Source: Chloroflexota bacterium (lineage in GTDB: Bacteria > Chloroflexota > Limnocylindria > Limnocylindrales > CSP1-4). Taken from it: DNA of 7,301 bases. This document shows positions 1-5,894 of the stretch, piece by piece. The stretch is from positions 1 through 7,301 of the forward strand of contig JACDAH010000058.1 of assembly GCA_013695505.1 (NCBI GenBank), given 5' to 3'. The notes below the pieces were generated by a model. The model made no database searches. It worked only from the letters and a program-made list of their open reading frames with translations, and was not told where the DNA came from. The translations under genes and the position numbers were made by a program. How positions within the stretch are numbered: position 1 is the first letter of the stretch; every line of letters begins with the position of its first letter.

Positions 1-1
1 G

Positions 2-937
2 CTCGATTCCGCGCGGCTCCGGGCGGCCTACGAGCGCGGGCTCGATCCCGCGCGCTCCACGTTCGTCGTGGGCGGCGACCTGTCCGGGATCGATCTGCCC
101 GCGATCGCCGAGCGACTCCTCGGCGGCTGGGGTTCGGGCTACGGCGCCGGTCAGAGCGGGTCGATCGTCGCCGAGGGCGCCGTCCGGGAGCGGTTCGTCA
201 GGATCATCCATCGGCCGGGCTCGGTCCAGACCGAGATCCGGATCGGCCATGTCGGCCTGGCCCGGCGCATTCCGGACTTCCATGCGCTGTCGGTCATGGG
301 CGCGATCCTGGGCGGCCTCTTCAACTCCCGGCTGAACGCCAAGCTCCGCGAGGAGAAGGGCTACACGTACGGCGCCGGCGCCGGGTTCGACCTGCGCCGG
401 GCGGCCGGCCCCTTCGCCGCCCGCGCAGCGGTCAACACCGAGGTCACGGTCGCTGCGATCGCCGACATGCTCGCCGAGCTCGACCGGATGCGGGACACGG
501 ATGTGACCGACGCGGAGCTGACGGCCGCCCGCGACTACCTGGTTGGCGTGTTCCCGCTCCGATTCGAGACTCCAGGTCCGGTCGTCGGCGCCCTGGCCGG
601 TCTCGCGGTCCACGACCTGCCCGACGACGAGCTGACCCGTTACCGACCGGCGATCGAAGCTGTTACTGTCGAGGCGGTCCGGGCCGCGGCCGGTCACATC
701 CGCCCGAACCAGGCGGCGATCGTCCTCGTCGGCGACGCCGACGCGTTCGGCGCCGAGCTCGAGGCCGCGGGCTTCGGATCGATCACGATCGATCGCGACC
801 GGGGCCCGCAGGACGAAGGACGCTCGGCCGAGGACGAGGAGCATCTCCGGGCCGTGGACGAGGGTCCCACCGGTCCGACCGAGGGCGGCGAGGATCCCCC
901 TCCGGTGGCGTCCGATGGCGAGGCGTCCCGGGACTGA
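2..937 (+). CDS. M16 family (insulinase-like) peptidase, C-terminal part, 5' end outside window
   Basis: The reading frame is open from base 2 to the TGA at 935-937, giving 311 visible residues. The start codon and the upstream N-terminal half lie outside the window; the GTG at 68 is an internal valine. Around visible residues 100-125 the protein has the hallmark of the M16 C-terminal domain: a GG-F-SRL-LREEKGYTYG pattern with the Arg and Tyr that help bind substrate in this family. It continues with the usual alternation of helices and strands (AAVNTE, then AELDRM). The zinc motif HxxEH is not seen here and would be expected in the missing N-terminal domain, so activity cannot be judged. M16B proteins cleave peptides inside a clamshell of two homologous halves. 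The last 45 or so residues are acidic, rich in Pro, Gly, Glu and Asp, and probably disordered. The family call is strong; the substrate is unknown. Confidence 0.9.
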   Translation, partial: LDSARLRAAYERGLDPARSTFVVGGDLSGIDLPAIAERLLGGWGSGYGAGQSGSIVAEGAVRERFVRIIHRPGSVQTEIRIGHVGLARRIPDFHALSVMGAILGGLFNSRLNAKLREEKGYTYGAGAGFDLRRAAGPFAARAAVNTEVTVAAIADMLAELDRMRDTDVTDAELTAARDYLVGVFPLRFETPGPVVGALAGLAVHDLPDDELTRYRPAIEAVTVEAVRAAAGHIRPNQAAIVLVGDADAFGAELEAAGFGSITIDRDRGPQDEGRSAEDEEHLRAVDEGPTGPTEGGEDPPPVASDGEASRD

Positions 938-1022
938 ACTTTTGCGCCACGACGCGCTGCGAAGGCGGCCTCTCGCGCCCCCGTCGTACTCGTGGGCCGC
1001 GGCCGAACACCCGACATGGATC

Positions 1023-1045
1023 AGCCCCAACGCGACGTCGGGGCT
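1023..1045. terminator. Hairpin in the convergent gap after the M16 gene (possible bidirectional terminator)
   Basis: AGCCCC at 1023-1028 is complementary to GGGGCT at 1040-1045, with an 11-base loop. The 128-base gap between two convergent genes (938-1065) contains this hairpin and nothing else I can name. No T tract follows on either strand, so intrinsic termination is only suggested by position. Confidence 0.35.
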
Positions 1046-1065
1046 TGAGGGATCCGCTGGGCGCG

Positions 1066-1293
1066 TCAGTCGGTGATGAGAGTCGTCCCGACACCGCGAC
1101 GGCCAATCGAAAACGTGGGTGCGTCCCCGCGTCTCCAAAACAGGGCCATTGGATCAACGGTGACGAGCGCCGCGATGGCAAAGGCGATGACGGGACCCGC
1201 GATGCGCGTCACGCCGATCACGGACCAGGCGATCTCGTAGCCGAACCACGCGGCGGCGAACCAGAGGAATGCGGCAATGGCGCGCTTTTGCAT
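1066..1293 (-). CDS. Small two-segment membrane protein, function unknown
   Basis: This 75-residue protein starts at ATG (1293-1291) and ends at TGA (1068-1066). It is not a recognised named family. Residues about 5-28 (an aromatic- and alanine-rich stretch with LWFAAAWFGYE) and about 31-53 (GPVIAFAIAALVTVD) form two predicted membrane helices. A basic turn with WRR follows, then a short polar tail. The hydrophobic pattern with flanking basic residues argues that it is a real inner-membrane protein rather than a chance frame. It lies on the same strand as the tad operon, 82 bases downstream of it, but two hairpins lie in between, so co-transcription is uncertain. No clear Shine-Dalgarno precedes the ATG. 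It converges on the M16 gene. It could be an accessory factor of the tad genes or an unrelated small membrane protein. Confidence 0.6.
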   Translation of the reverse strand: MQKRAIAAFLWFAAAWFGYEIAWSVIGVTRIAGPVIAFAIAALVTVDPMALFWRRGDAPTFSIGRRGVGTTLITD

Positions 1294-1307
1294 ATCGCGA
1301 ATGGTGG

Positions 1308-1337
1308 CCGGGTGAGGACCGCATTGGCATCACCCGG
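1308..1337 (-). terminator. Hairpin downstream of the tad operon
   Basis: CCGGGTGA at 1308-1315 pairs perfectly with TCACCCGG at 1330-1337: an 8-base stem with a 14-base loop. It lies 39-68 bases past the TadG-like stop and just before the next minus-strand gene. No T tract follows on the minus strand, so it may be a weak terminator, an mRNA 3'-end stabiliser or an operator for the small membrane-protein gene. Confidence 0.45.
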
Positions 1338-1339
1338 AA

Positions 1340-1354
1340 GTCCCGTTCGGGGAC
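1340..1354 (-). terminator. Second, smaller hairpin downstream of the tad operon
   Basis: GTCCC at 1340-1344 pairs with GGGAC at 1350-1354 around a 5-base loop. On the minus strand it comes just before the 8-bp hairpin, so the operon's 3' end would carry two tandem stem-loops. There is no T tract. Confidence 0.35.
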
Positions 1355-1375
1355 ACGTTTTGGTCGCCGATCCGG

Positions 1376-2866
1376 CTACCGAACCAGACCCTTCTGATCG
1401 AGCCGATAGAGCTCGCGGGGATCGTATGGCATCGTCAACGTGGCGCCGCCGGTGATGTTGAACTGCCAGGCGATAATCTGGATCGACGCCACTCCGGTGC
1501 CACTCGAGCCGCCGGTCAGCGTCACCAGGGCCTTCGGCGCATACACGGTGCCCGCGATCGTGAGGTTGGTCTGTCCACCGAGCGTGACCGGCTGAGTGCT
1601 TCCGCTGGCGGTCCCGTCCTGCCAGATGAGAATCCCCCGAAATGGGCCGGTGTCGATCCCCTTGACGGACAAGGTGCTGCTCGCTGTGAAGTCGACGCTC
1701 TGCTGGCAGGCGTATTGCGGCCCGCCGGGACAGGAGTAGCTGGGATTGTCAGTATTGAAGATCATGATCGGTGCGATCGCTCCGGTGGCCGACGACACGG
1801 ACGTGATCGAGCCGCCGGCGCTCAGCTTGATCCCGCCGCCGGCGATGATGTAGACGCCGGGCTGCAGATGCAGGGTCACGCTGTTGCGGATGTCCCAGCC
1901 CCCGTAATACACGCCCGGTGCGAGATCGTAGGTCCCGGCGGAGTTGAATCGGCAAATTCCCTGCGAGTTGGCGCCTGTCGGGGTCGTCGTCACACCGAGA
2001 CACGAACCTGCCGGGTAGTCGGCGATTTCCGGCTCCGGAATGGAGGCGAGCGGATCGCCGATCACGACGGCATCTTCCGTCAGCGGTGAATTGAACGTGT
2101 TGTTGTTGGCGCGGGTACACGTGCCGTGCGTGAAGACGTGAGGCGCGGTGAGATTTGACCCTGAACCGTCGATCTTGAGCGCTGCCTGACCCTCGCCGTT
2201 GCCGCAGGCGTTGTTCAGGTTCACGGGATTGCCGCACGATGAGTTGACGTGGACATAGCCGCCCTCAAACGGCAGACCCGTGGCGGGGTTCGTTGCCGCC
2301 GTGATCGTCACGTTGGCCCCGCCCGAGACACTCGCCGTCGCACAGGTGTTCGTGTTGTCGAGCGCGATCAGTGAGTTCGAGTTCGAGTCGCCGCTGCTGA
2401 ACGCAGCCACTGCCGACGTTGCCACGTCAAAACTGGTGATCCCCACCGCGCTCGCGAGGAAGCTCCGATGCGGGCGTCTGAGGATCACCTCCACCATGTC
2501 CATCCGACCTTGAAGGTTTCCGGCAGACGCCGACGGTGGGTGGTTCACGGTGAGGACGGCGCCGTTGTCATCGTTGGCCGCGATGCATGCCGCAGTGCTG
2601 CTCGGGCCGCCGAAGAAGCCGTTCTGATGCGCGTAGAAGCAAGCGGCGTTGACCATATCGGCGTTCGTGCCCCCCGCCGCCCGGATGTAGCGGGCGGCGG
2701 CGATAGCGCCGGGATCGGACGCGTTCTGTTCCTGTCGTCGGATCATGAACACAAATCCGAGGTCCACCACGAGCGCCCCGATCGCGAGAAGCACAACGAG
2801 CGCTCCGGCGAAGATCACGAGGACCTGACCTCGGTCGGGACGAGCGCGGATTCGGACGCGAGACAT
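1376..2866 (-). CDS. TadG-like protein: TadE/G N-terminal membrane anchor with C-terminal beta-helix-like surface module
   Basis: This 496-residue protein starts at ATG 2866-2864, chosen because GAGGT lies 9 bases upstream and because the TadG hallmark begins at once. The frame stays open further upstream, but that part overlaps the TadE-like gene. Residues 12-50 give RGQVLVIF, one membrane helix, VVDLG, and QNASDPGAIAAA, the TadG version of QNAADAAALAAA. The remaining 430 or so residues should lie outside the membrane. They are rich in Asn, Thr, Ser and Gly and hold 10 cysteines. The last third has strand-turn repeats, including GILIWQD (about residue 409) and GTVYAPKA (about 438), a module seen in many TadG-type proteins and suggestive of a beta-solenoid. 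No von Willebrand A domain is visible. It is the last gene of the operon and is probably a surface or envelope component of a Tad-type apparatus. Its exact role is not known. Confidence 0.85.
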   Translation of the reverse strand: MSRVRIRARPDRGQVLVIFAGALVVLLAIGALVVDLGFVFMIRRQEQNASDPGAIAAARYIRAAGGTNADMVNAACFYAHQNGFFGGPSSTAACIAANDDNGAVLTVNHPPSASAGNLQGRMDMVEVILRRPHRSFLASAVGITSFDVATSAVAAFSSGDSNSNSLIALDNTNTCATASVSGGANVTITAATNPATGLPFEGGYVHVNSSCGNPVNLNNACGNGEGQAALKIDGSGSNLTAPHVFTHGTCTRANNNTFNSPLTEDAVVIGDPLASIPEPEIADYPAGSCLGVTTTPTGANSQGICRFNSAGTYDLAPGVYYGGWDIRNSVTLHLQPGVYIIAGGGIKLSAGGSITSVSSATGAIAPIMIFNTDNPSYSCPGGPQYACQQSVDFTASSTLSVKGIDTGPFRGILIWQDGTASGSTQPVTLGGQTNLTIAGTVYAPKALVTLTGGSSGTGVASIQIIAWQFNITGGATLTMPYDPRELYRLDQKGLVR

Positions 2867-2874
2867 GCCGTTGA

Positions 2875-2879
2875 ACCTC
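2875..2879 (-). promoter_or_regulatory. Shine-Dalgarno GAGGT overlapping the upstream stop codon
   Basis: On the minus strand the upstream TadE-like gene ends ...TGAGGTTC, so the stop codon supplies the first bases of GAGGT. Nine bases separate it from the ATG at 2866. This fixes the TadG-like start and suggests re-initiation by ribosomes finishing the upstream gene. Confidence 0.6.
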
Positions 2880-3621
2880 ACTGCTGGCGTTGCATGGCTT
2901 CGGTGACGACCGCCCTGAGCGTGATGCGGGCGGGAATGAACAGGAAGCCGGACATCGGCGGTGTCCATTCGTAACAGGCGAAGACAGTCACGGTCGTCGC
3001 GTACTGCTGTTGCGGCGCCGCGGTCTGGCCCGGGGCCGGGGTAGCGCTCGTACGGAACGCCGCCGTAGAACTGGCCTTGTCATCACCATCTGCCTTGTAT
3101 GGAGAGCTTGGGCCGATCGTCGACGGCGGTGGACACGGGATGGAATCGGAGCTTGTCCGGGGATTGACCCGGTTCATCGTGCAGTCCGCGAACGTGGCAC
3201 CCGGGCCCGGCAAGGCATCTGCGTTGGCGGGCGATGAGCTGTCGATCAATCCCGACCAGCACGCGGCGAGCCCGACCGCGCTTGACGGCATCCCCCAGAT
3301 ATTCCTCCGGGCCGTCGCCGTCATCTTCGGCCACCCGTCCTCCGGCGCGTCACAGTTTCGGGTGTACGAGTCGTACCGGAGCGACTGGACTGGATCAACC
3401 CGCGACACGGTCGGGCATTGGGCGCTCGCGCTGTGCGTCGCGGCGTAGCGGGCCGCCTCGCGGGCCGCACTCTCGAGCTGTTGGTTGTAGAAGACGTAGA
3501 GCCCGAAGACGATGATCGACATCAGAACGAGGAGGAAGAGTGGGGCGACGAGGGCGAACTCAACGAGCGCCTGGCCGCGTTTGCTGCGCAGGATCGGTCG
3601 TCCAATCCGGACCCGGATCAT
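2878..3621 (-). CDS. TadE-like pseudopilin (second of two)
   Basis: This 247-residue protein starts at ATG 3621-3619, whose A-T-G-A overlaps the TGA of the upstream gene (3620-3618), and stops at 2880-2878. The long upstream extension of the frame runs through the neighbouring gene and is not used. It begins with a basic leader, then G16-QALVEF. Gly followed by Glu at +5 is the cleavage pattern of TadE-type pseudopilins processed by a TadV-like prepilin peptidase. A hydrophobic helix (residues about 20-45) and the TadE signature ESAAREAARYAA follow. The exported part has 6 cysteines, a Pro/Ser-rich spacer, and a C-terminal FACYEWTP segment that resembles the TCYRFTS segment of the first TadE-like protein. 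It probably works as a minor pseudopilin in assembling a Tad-type fibre or secretion apparatus. No peptidase gene is in view, so processing must be encoded elsewhere. Confidence 0.9.
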   Translation of the reverse strand: MIRVRIGRPILRSKRGQALVEFALVAPLFLLVLMSIIVFGLYVFYNQQLESAAREAARYAATHSASAQCPTVSRVDPVQSLRYDSYTRNCDAPEDGWPKMTATARRNIWGMPSSAVGLAACWSGLIDSSSPANADALPGPGATFADCTMNRVNPRTSSDSIPCPPPSTIGPSSPYKADGDDKASSTAAFRTSATPAPGQTAAPQQQYATTVTVFACYEWTPPMSGFLFIPARITLRAVVTEAMQRQQ

Positions 3622-4244
3622 CCGCAGGGCTCGCTCTGAAGGACGAAATAGCAGGGTACGGCGAACGCCCGCGTCCGCTGGAGCCAGAACGTTCCCAAGG
3701 ATACGAGGGGCGCGTCCACTAGTGACGTGAACCGATAGCAGGTCCGAACCTCGACCCAACGTTCGGTCGATCCTGCCCGGGTGTTGGACATCGCCCCATT
3801 CACCTCGGTGCATTCGCTCGGAATTGGCGATCCCCAGACGTCGCCGCCGCAAGCCGGATCGACTCCGTCGTGAACACACACCCGGACCAGAGGCATCCCC
3901 GGACAGGAGCCAGTGCCCGGGTCATAGTTGGTGTTCGGGAGTTCCCGGACTTCGGCGCAGATGGCGCGCCCAACCAGTTGGTGCAGGTTCGCGTAGTACG
4001 CGGCGTCCCCTGTCGATGCCAGCGCAAGGGACGTCCCCCCCGGCGTGTTGGCCAGGTACTCGTTCGCCGCGAGCTCCGCCGAATTTCGGGTGGCCGCCTC
4101 GAGAAGGATCGAGTTGGCGAAGATCCGCCCGAAATCGGCGAATCCGACGAACAGGACGATCATAATCGGCAGGACGAGGCCGAACTCAACCATCGATTGT
4201 CCAACAATCGTGCGGCGACGTGGTTGGCGGTCGGTGCGCTTCAA
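3618..4244 (-). CDS. TadE-like pseudopilin (first gene of the tad operon), probable TTG start
   Basis: This 208-residue protein ends at TGA 3620-3618. No ATG or GTG lies suitably upstream. The proposed TTG at 4244-4242 gives a basic leader (KRTDRQPRRR) and then G15-QSMVEF, the prepilin-peptidase pattern with Glu at +5. The in-frame ATG at the Met of QSMVEF would remove this site and is less likely. After the membrane helix (VLPIMIVLFVGFADFGR) comes LLEAATRNSAELAA, the TadE signature. The exported domain holds 8 cysteines and a C-terminal RTCYRFTS segment typical of TadE. The frame remains open for hundreds of codons upstream, but that stretch is antisense to the kinase-like and SRAP genes. 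It heads a three-gene operon and overlaps the next gene by ATGA. The family call is strong; the exact start is moderate. Confidence 0.85.
   Translation of the reverse strand: MKRTDRQPRRRTIVGQSMVEFGLVLPIMIVLFVGFADFGRIFANSILLEAATRNSAELAANEYLANTPGGTSLALASTGDAAYYANLHQLVGRAICAEVRELPNTNYDPGTGSCPGMPLVRVCVHDGVDPACGGDVWGSPIPSECTEVNGAMSNTRAGSTERWVEVRTCYRFTSLVDAPLVSLGTFWLQRTRAFAVPCYFVLQSEPCG
4194..4210. repeat. Inverted repeat CGATTG-N5-CAATCG inside the start of the first tadE-like gene
   Basis: CGATTGT at 4194-4200 and ACAATCG at 4204-4210 are perfect inverted arms with a 3-base centre. In the mRNA this is a 7-bp hairpin at about codons 12-17, and in DNA it resembles the dyad at 4323-4338. It could be an operator, a translation-modulating hairpin or chance. 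Confidence 0.4.
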
Positions 4245-4290
4245 GGTAGAGCAGTACCAAATTCGTGCGGTCAGGTCCCCGGAGCGGCCG

Positions 4291-4296
4291 ATCGTA
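4291..4296 (-). promoter_or_regulatory. Candidate -10 box (TACGAT) for the tad operon
   Basis: On the minus strand TACGAT fits the TANNNT pattern and lies 46 bases upstream of the proposed TTG start, which would give a leader of about 40 bases. The -35 region (about 4314-4319, GCTGCG) is a poor match, so this is tentative. Confidence 0.3.
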
Positions 4297-4309
4297 CTAC
4301 CCGATCCTT

Positions 4310-4319
4310 GCTGCGCAGC
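4310..4319. repeat. Perfect 10-bp palindrome GCTGCGCAGC in the divergent promoter region
   Basis: The sequence is its own reverse complement. It lies at the expected -35 position of the tad promoter candidate, between the two divergent transcription units. It is short for such GC-rich DNA, so chance is possible. Confidence 0.3.
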
Positions 4320-4322
4320 TTG

Positions 4323-4338
4323 CGATTGGACCCAATCG
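4323..4338. promoter_or_regulatory. Candidate operator: 7-bp inverted repeat CGATTGG-AC-CCAATCG
   Basis: Two perfect 7-base arms (4323-4329 and 4332-4338) are separated by two bases and flanked on both sides by TTGCG (4320-4324 and 4339-4343). It lies in the 126-base gap between the divergent tad operon and kinase-like gene, about 20 bases upstream of the latter's -10 box. This is where a dimeric regulator could control one or both promoters. No regulator gene is in the window. Confidence 0.45.
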
Positions 4339-4358
4339 TTGCGGCACGGCAACGCTGC

Positions 4359-4364
4359 TAGGCT
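4359..4364 (+). promoter_or_regulatory. Leaderless-type -10 box (TAGGCT) of the kinase-like gene
   Basis: TAGGCT fits TANNNT and is only 6 bases from the GTG at 4371. In leaderless genes of high-GC bacteria and deinococci the -10 box lies at this distance, so transcription would begin at or next to the start codon. No Shine-Dalgarno is present, which agrees. Confidence 0.5.
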
Positions 4365-4370
4365 TTCGTC

Positions 4371-5066
4371 GTGATCGTCGTCATCGGGAGCCCCGTCGCC
4401 CAGCCTGACGGCCACGCCATCGTCGCTGCGGGCCTCGGTGCGTCGATTGCCAAAGCAGCAGCAGGCGGCGGTGGCGCGGTCCAGCTGATCGGCCGAGTCG
4501 GCGAGGATGCCGCGGGCGACGACGTGCTCCTGGATCTGGCCGCAGCGGGAGTCGGGCACGTGGCGGTTCTTCGCGAGCCGGGCCGTCCGACTCCGAGCGC
4601 TCCGCCCCGATCCAATGGATCGCCCGTGCCGGACGGCCCGGCCCTCGGCCAGACGCTCGCCGACGAGGTTGCGCTCGCCCATCACCTCGACCCGGCCGGC
4701 GACGACGATCCAGACCCGCTGCCGGCGGGCCTGTCGGTCGATTCGGGTGACCTCGAGCTCGCCCTGCGCTACGTGCCCGACTACCGCGTCGTCGTCCTCG
4801 CGGCGGACCTCGACGCGCCGTCGCTCGCCGCGGTCGTCACCGCGGCGGCCTGGTCCGGTGCCCGCCTGGTGGCGCTCGTGCCGGCAGGCTCGGCCGTCGA
4901 CGCGATCCCGAGCGACGCCACCGTCCTCGAGCGGCCCACCACCGACGATGGCGCGTTTGCCGCGACGGTCGCGGCCTACGCCGTCGCCCTCGACCAGGGG
5001 ATCGAGCCGGCCGAGGCGTTCAAGGAGGCGCAGCGCGTGGGCGGCTGGGCCGCCGTCGCCGACTGA
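4371..5066 (+). CDS. Shortened PfkB/ribokinase-like protein, probably lacking the GAGD catalytic motif
   Basis: This 231-residue protein starts at GTG 4371, 6 bases after a TANNNT box, and ends at TGA 5064-5066. Residues 21-62 (GLGAS..., then LIGRVGEDAAGDDVLLDLAAAGV) match the first PfkB signature region of sugar and nucleoside kinases, except that the usual GG-N is altered. Residues about 125-170 resemble the Rossmann-like core strand and helix of the family. The stretch between the core and the C-terminal nucleotide-binding part is missing: DATVLERP runs straight into T190-T-D-D-G-A-F196. There, kinases of this family have DTTGAGDAF, whose Asp is the catalytic base. The following helix (AYAVALDQGIEPAEAF) is family-like. 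It is about 70-80 residues shorter than typical ribokinases (around 300). Sugar phosphorylation is therefore doubtful; ligand binding or another role is possible. It diverges from the tad operon. Confidence 0.7.
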   Translation: MIVVIGSPVAQPDGHAIVAAGLGASIAKAAAGGGGAVQLIGRVGEDAAGDDVLLDLAAAGVGHVAVLREPGRPTPSAPPRSNGSPVPDGPALGQTLADEVALAHHLDPAGDDDPDPLPAGLSVDSGDLELALRYVPDYRVVVLAADLDAPSLAAVVTAAAWSGARLVALVPAGSAVDAIPSDATVLERPTTDDGAFAATVAAYAVALDQGIEPAEAFKEAQRVGGWAAVAD

Positions 5067-5097
5067 CCCGATGGGACTGACGCGAGGGATTGACGGA

Positions 5098-5117
5098 GGC
5101 GCCTGACCCGGGGCGCC
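5098..5117. terminator. Hairpin between the convergent kinase-like and SRAP genes
   Basis: GGCGCC at 5098-5103 pairs with GGCGCC at 5112-5117 around an 8-base loop, in the 77-base gap between the two stop codons. It is symmetrical, so it could act on both transcripts. It has no T tract and is partly explained by high GC. Confidence 0.3.
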
Positions 5118-5143
5118 CGATGCGAGCGTGACGGGTCGGCCGA

Positions 5144-5887
5144 TCAGCCGCCGGCGACCCCATCGAAGAGCCCGGGCTGGGGGCTGTCGGCGGCCGGCGC
5201 GGCGTCGGCACCCGACGGATCGATCGGCACGATCAGCTCCGGGCCGTCGTTCCGGACGTTGTTCACGAGGGTGCTGACCGGCCAGATCCGGAGCGCGATG
5301 TTGTCGGTCGGCTCGAACAGGCCTTGGAGCTGTGCCGGGTCGGCGAGATCCGGATCGAGCCATATCGACCACGCATCCTCGGGGATGATCACCGGCATCC
5401 GGTCGTGAAGCCCGGCCATTTGGTCGTTGGGCCGGCTGGTGATGATCGTGAAGGATCGGATGACCTGATCGTCGGCCGGATCCCGCCAGCCCGCCCATAG
5501 GCCGGCGAGAGCGAGCGGTCGGCCGTCGCCGCGGGCGATCGAGAACGGCTGGCGACGCGCGCCGTCGCGGTGCCACTCGTAGAAGCCGTCGACGGGCACC
5601 AGGCAGCGCTTGCGGCGAAAGGCATCGCGGAAGGCGGCGCTCGAGGTCAGCGTCTCGGCCCGGGCGTTGAACATCCGCGAGCCGACCTTCGCGCTGTCCG
5701 ACCAGTGCGGGATCAGGCCCCAGCGATAGGCCGTGATGGCCCGACGCTCCGGGCGCTGGACGACGACATGCGCTTGGTCGGTCGGGGCGACGCTGAACCG
5801 CGGCTCGAGCTCCTCGGCGAGCGGCTCGGCGGCGAAGATCTCGGCGAGCTCCGAGGCGGGCCGCTGCTGGCTGAACCGTCCGCACAT
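5144..5887 (-). CDS. yedK: SRAP family protein (YedK/HMCES type), abasic-site DNA-protein crosslinker
   Basis: This 247-residue protein starts at ATG 5887-5885, fixed by the invariant N-terminus MCGRF: Cys2 becomes the N-terminal nucleophile once Met1 is removed. Upstream in-frame codons are not used. SRAP proteins attach covalently, through Cys2 as a thiazolidine, to abasic sites in single-stranded DNA and so protect them. All active-site landmarks are present: N74 in FNARAET, E104 in GFYEW and H161 in LHDRMPV, matching positions known from YedK (Asn75, Glu105, His160). WGLIPHW (56-62) and CLVPVDGFYEW (95-105) are also diagnostic. The last residues end with Q237-PGLF-241, resembling a sliding-clamp binding peptide. 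A TAGACT box 7 bases upstream suggests a leaderless transcript. It diverges from the rhomboid gene and converges on the kinase-like gene. No SOS box is visible. Confidence 0.97.
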   Translation of the reverse strand: MCGRFSQQRPASELAEIFAAEPLAEELEPRFSVAPTDQAHVVVQRPERRAITAYRWGLIPHWSDSAKVGSRMFNARAETLTSSAAFRDAFRRKRCLVPVDGFYEWHRDGARRQPFSIARGDGRPLALAGLWAGWRDPADDQVIRSFTIITSRPNDQMAGLHDRMPVIIPEDAWSIWLDPDLADPAQLQGLFEPTDNIALRIWPVSTLVNNVRNDGPELIVPIDPSGADAAPAADSPQPGLFDGVAGG

Positions 5888-5894
5888 GGCGGCA

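Noticed and set aside
774..800. GATCGATC-rich stretch that looks like a short repeat or methylation cluster
   Set aside because: It is explained by coding for ...SITIDRD in the M16 protein; GATC and CGATCG are common in this DNA.
780..937. Acidic, proline-rich M16 tail as a separate small gene or binding domain
   Set aside because: It is in frame with the peptidase with no internal start signal; low-complexity tails are common and no function can be read from it.
694..1181. Overlapping minus-strand frames opposite the end of the M16 gene
   Set aside because: Ser/Arg/Pro-rich shadows of the acidic M16 tail with no domain or start signal.
2468..2974. Plus-strand frame opposite the TadG-like N-terminus
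   Set aside because: No recognisable fold; the minus-strand TadG signature is clear and explains the open frame.
4245..5885. Long minus-strand open frame extending the first tadE-like gene upstream (755 codons in all)
   Set aside because: This part is antisense to the kinase-like gene and overlaps SRAP in another frame. Its translation is Arg/Pro/Ala-rich low complexity, typical of a shadow frame in high-GC DNA.
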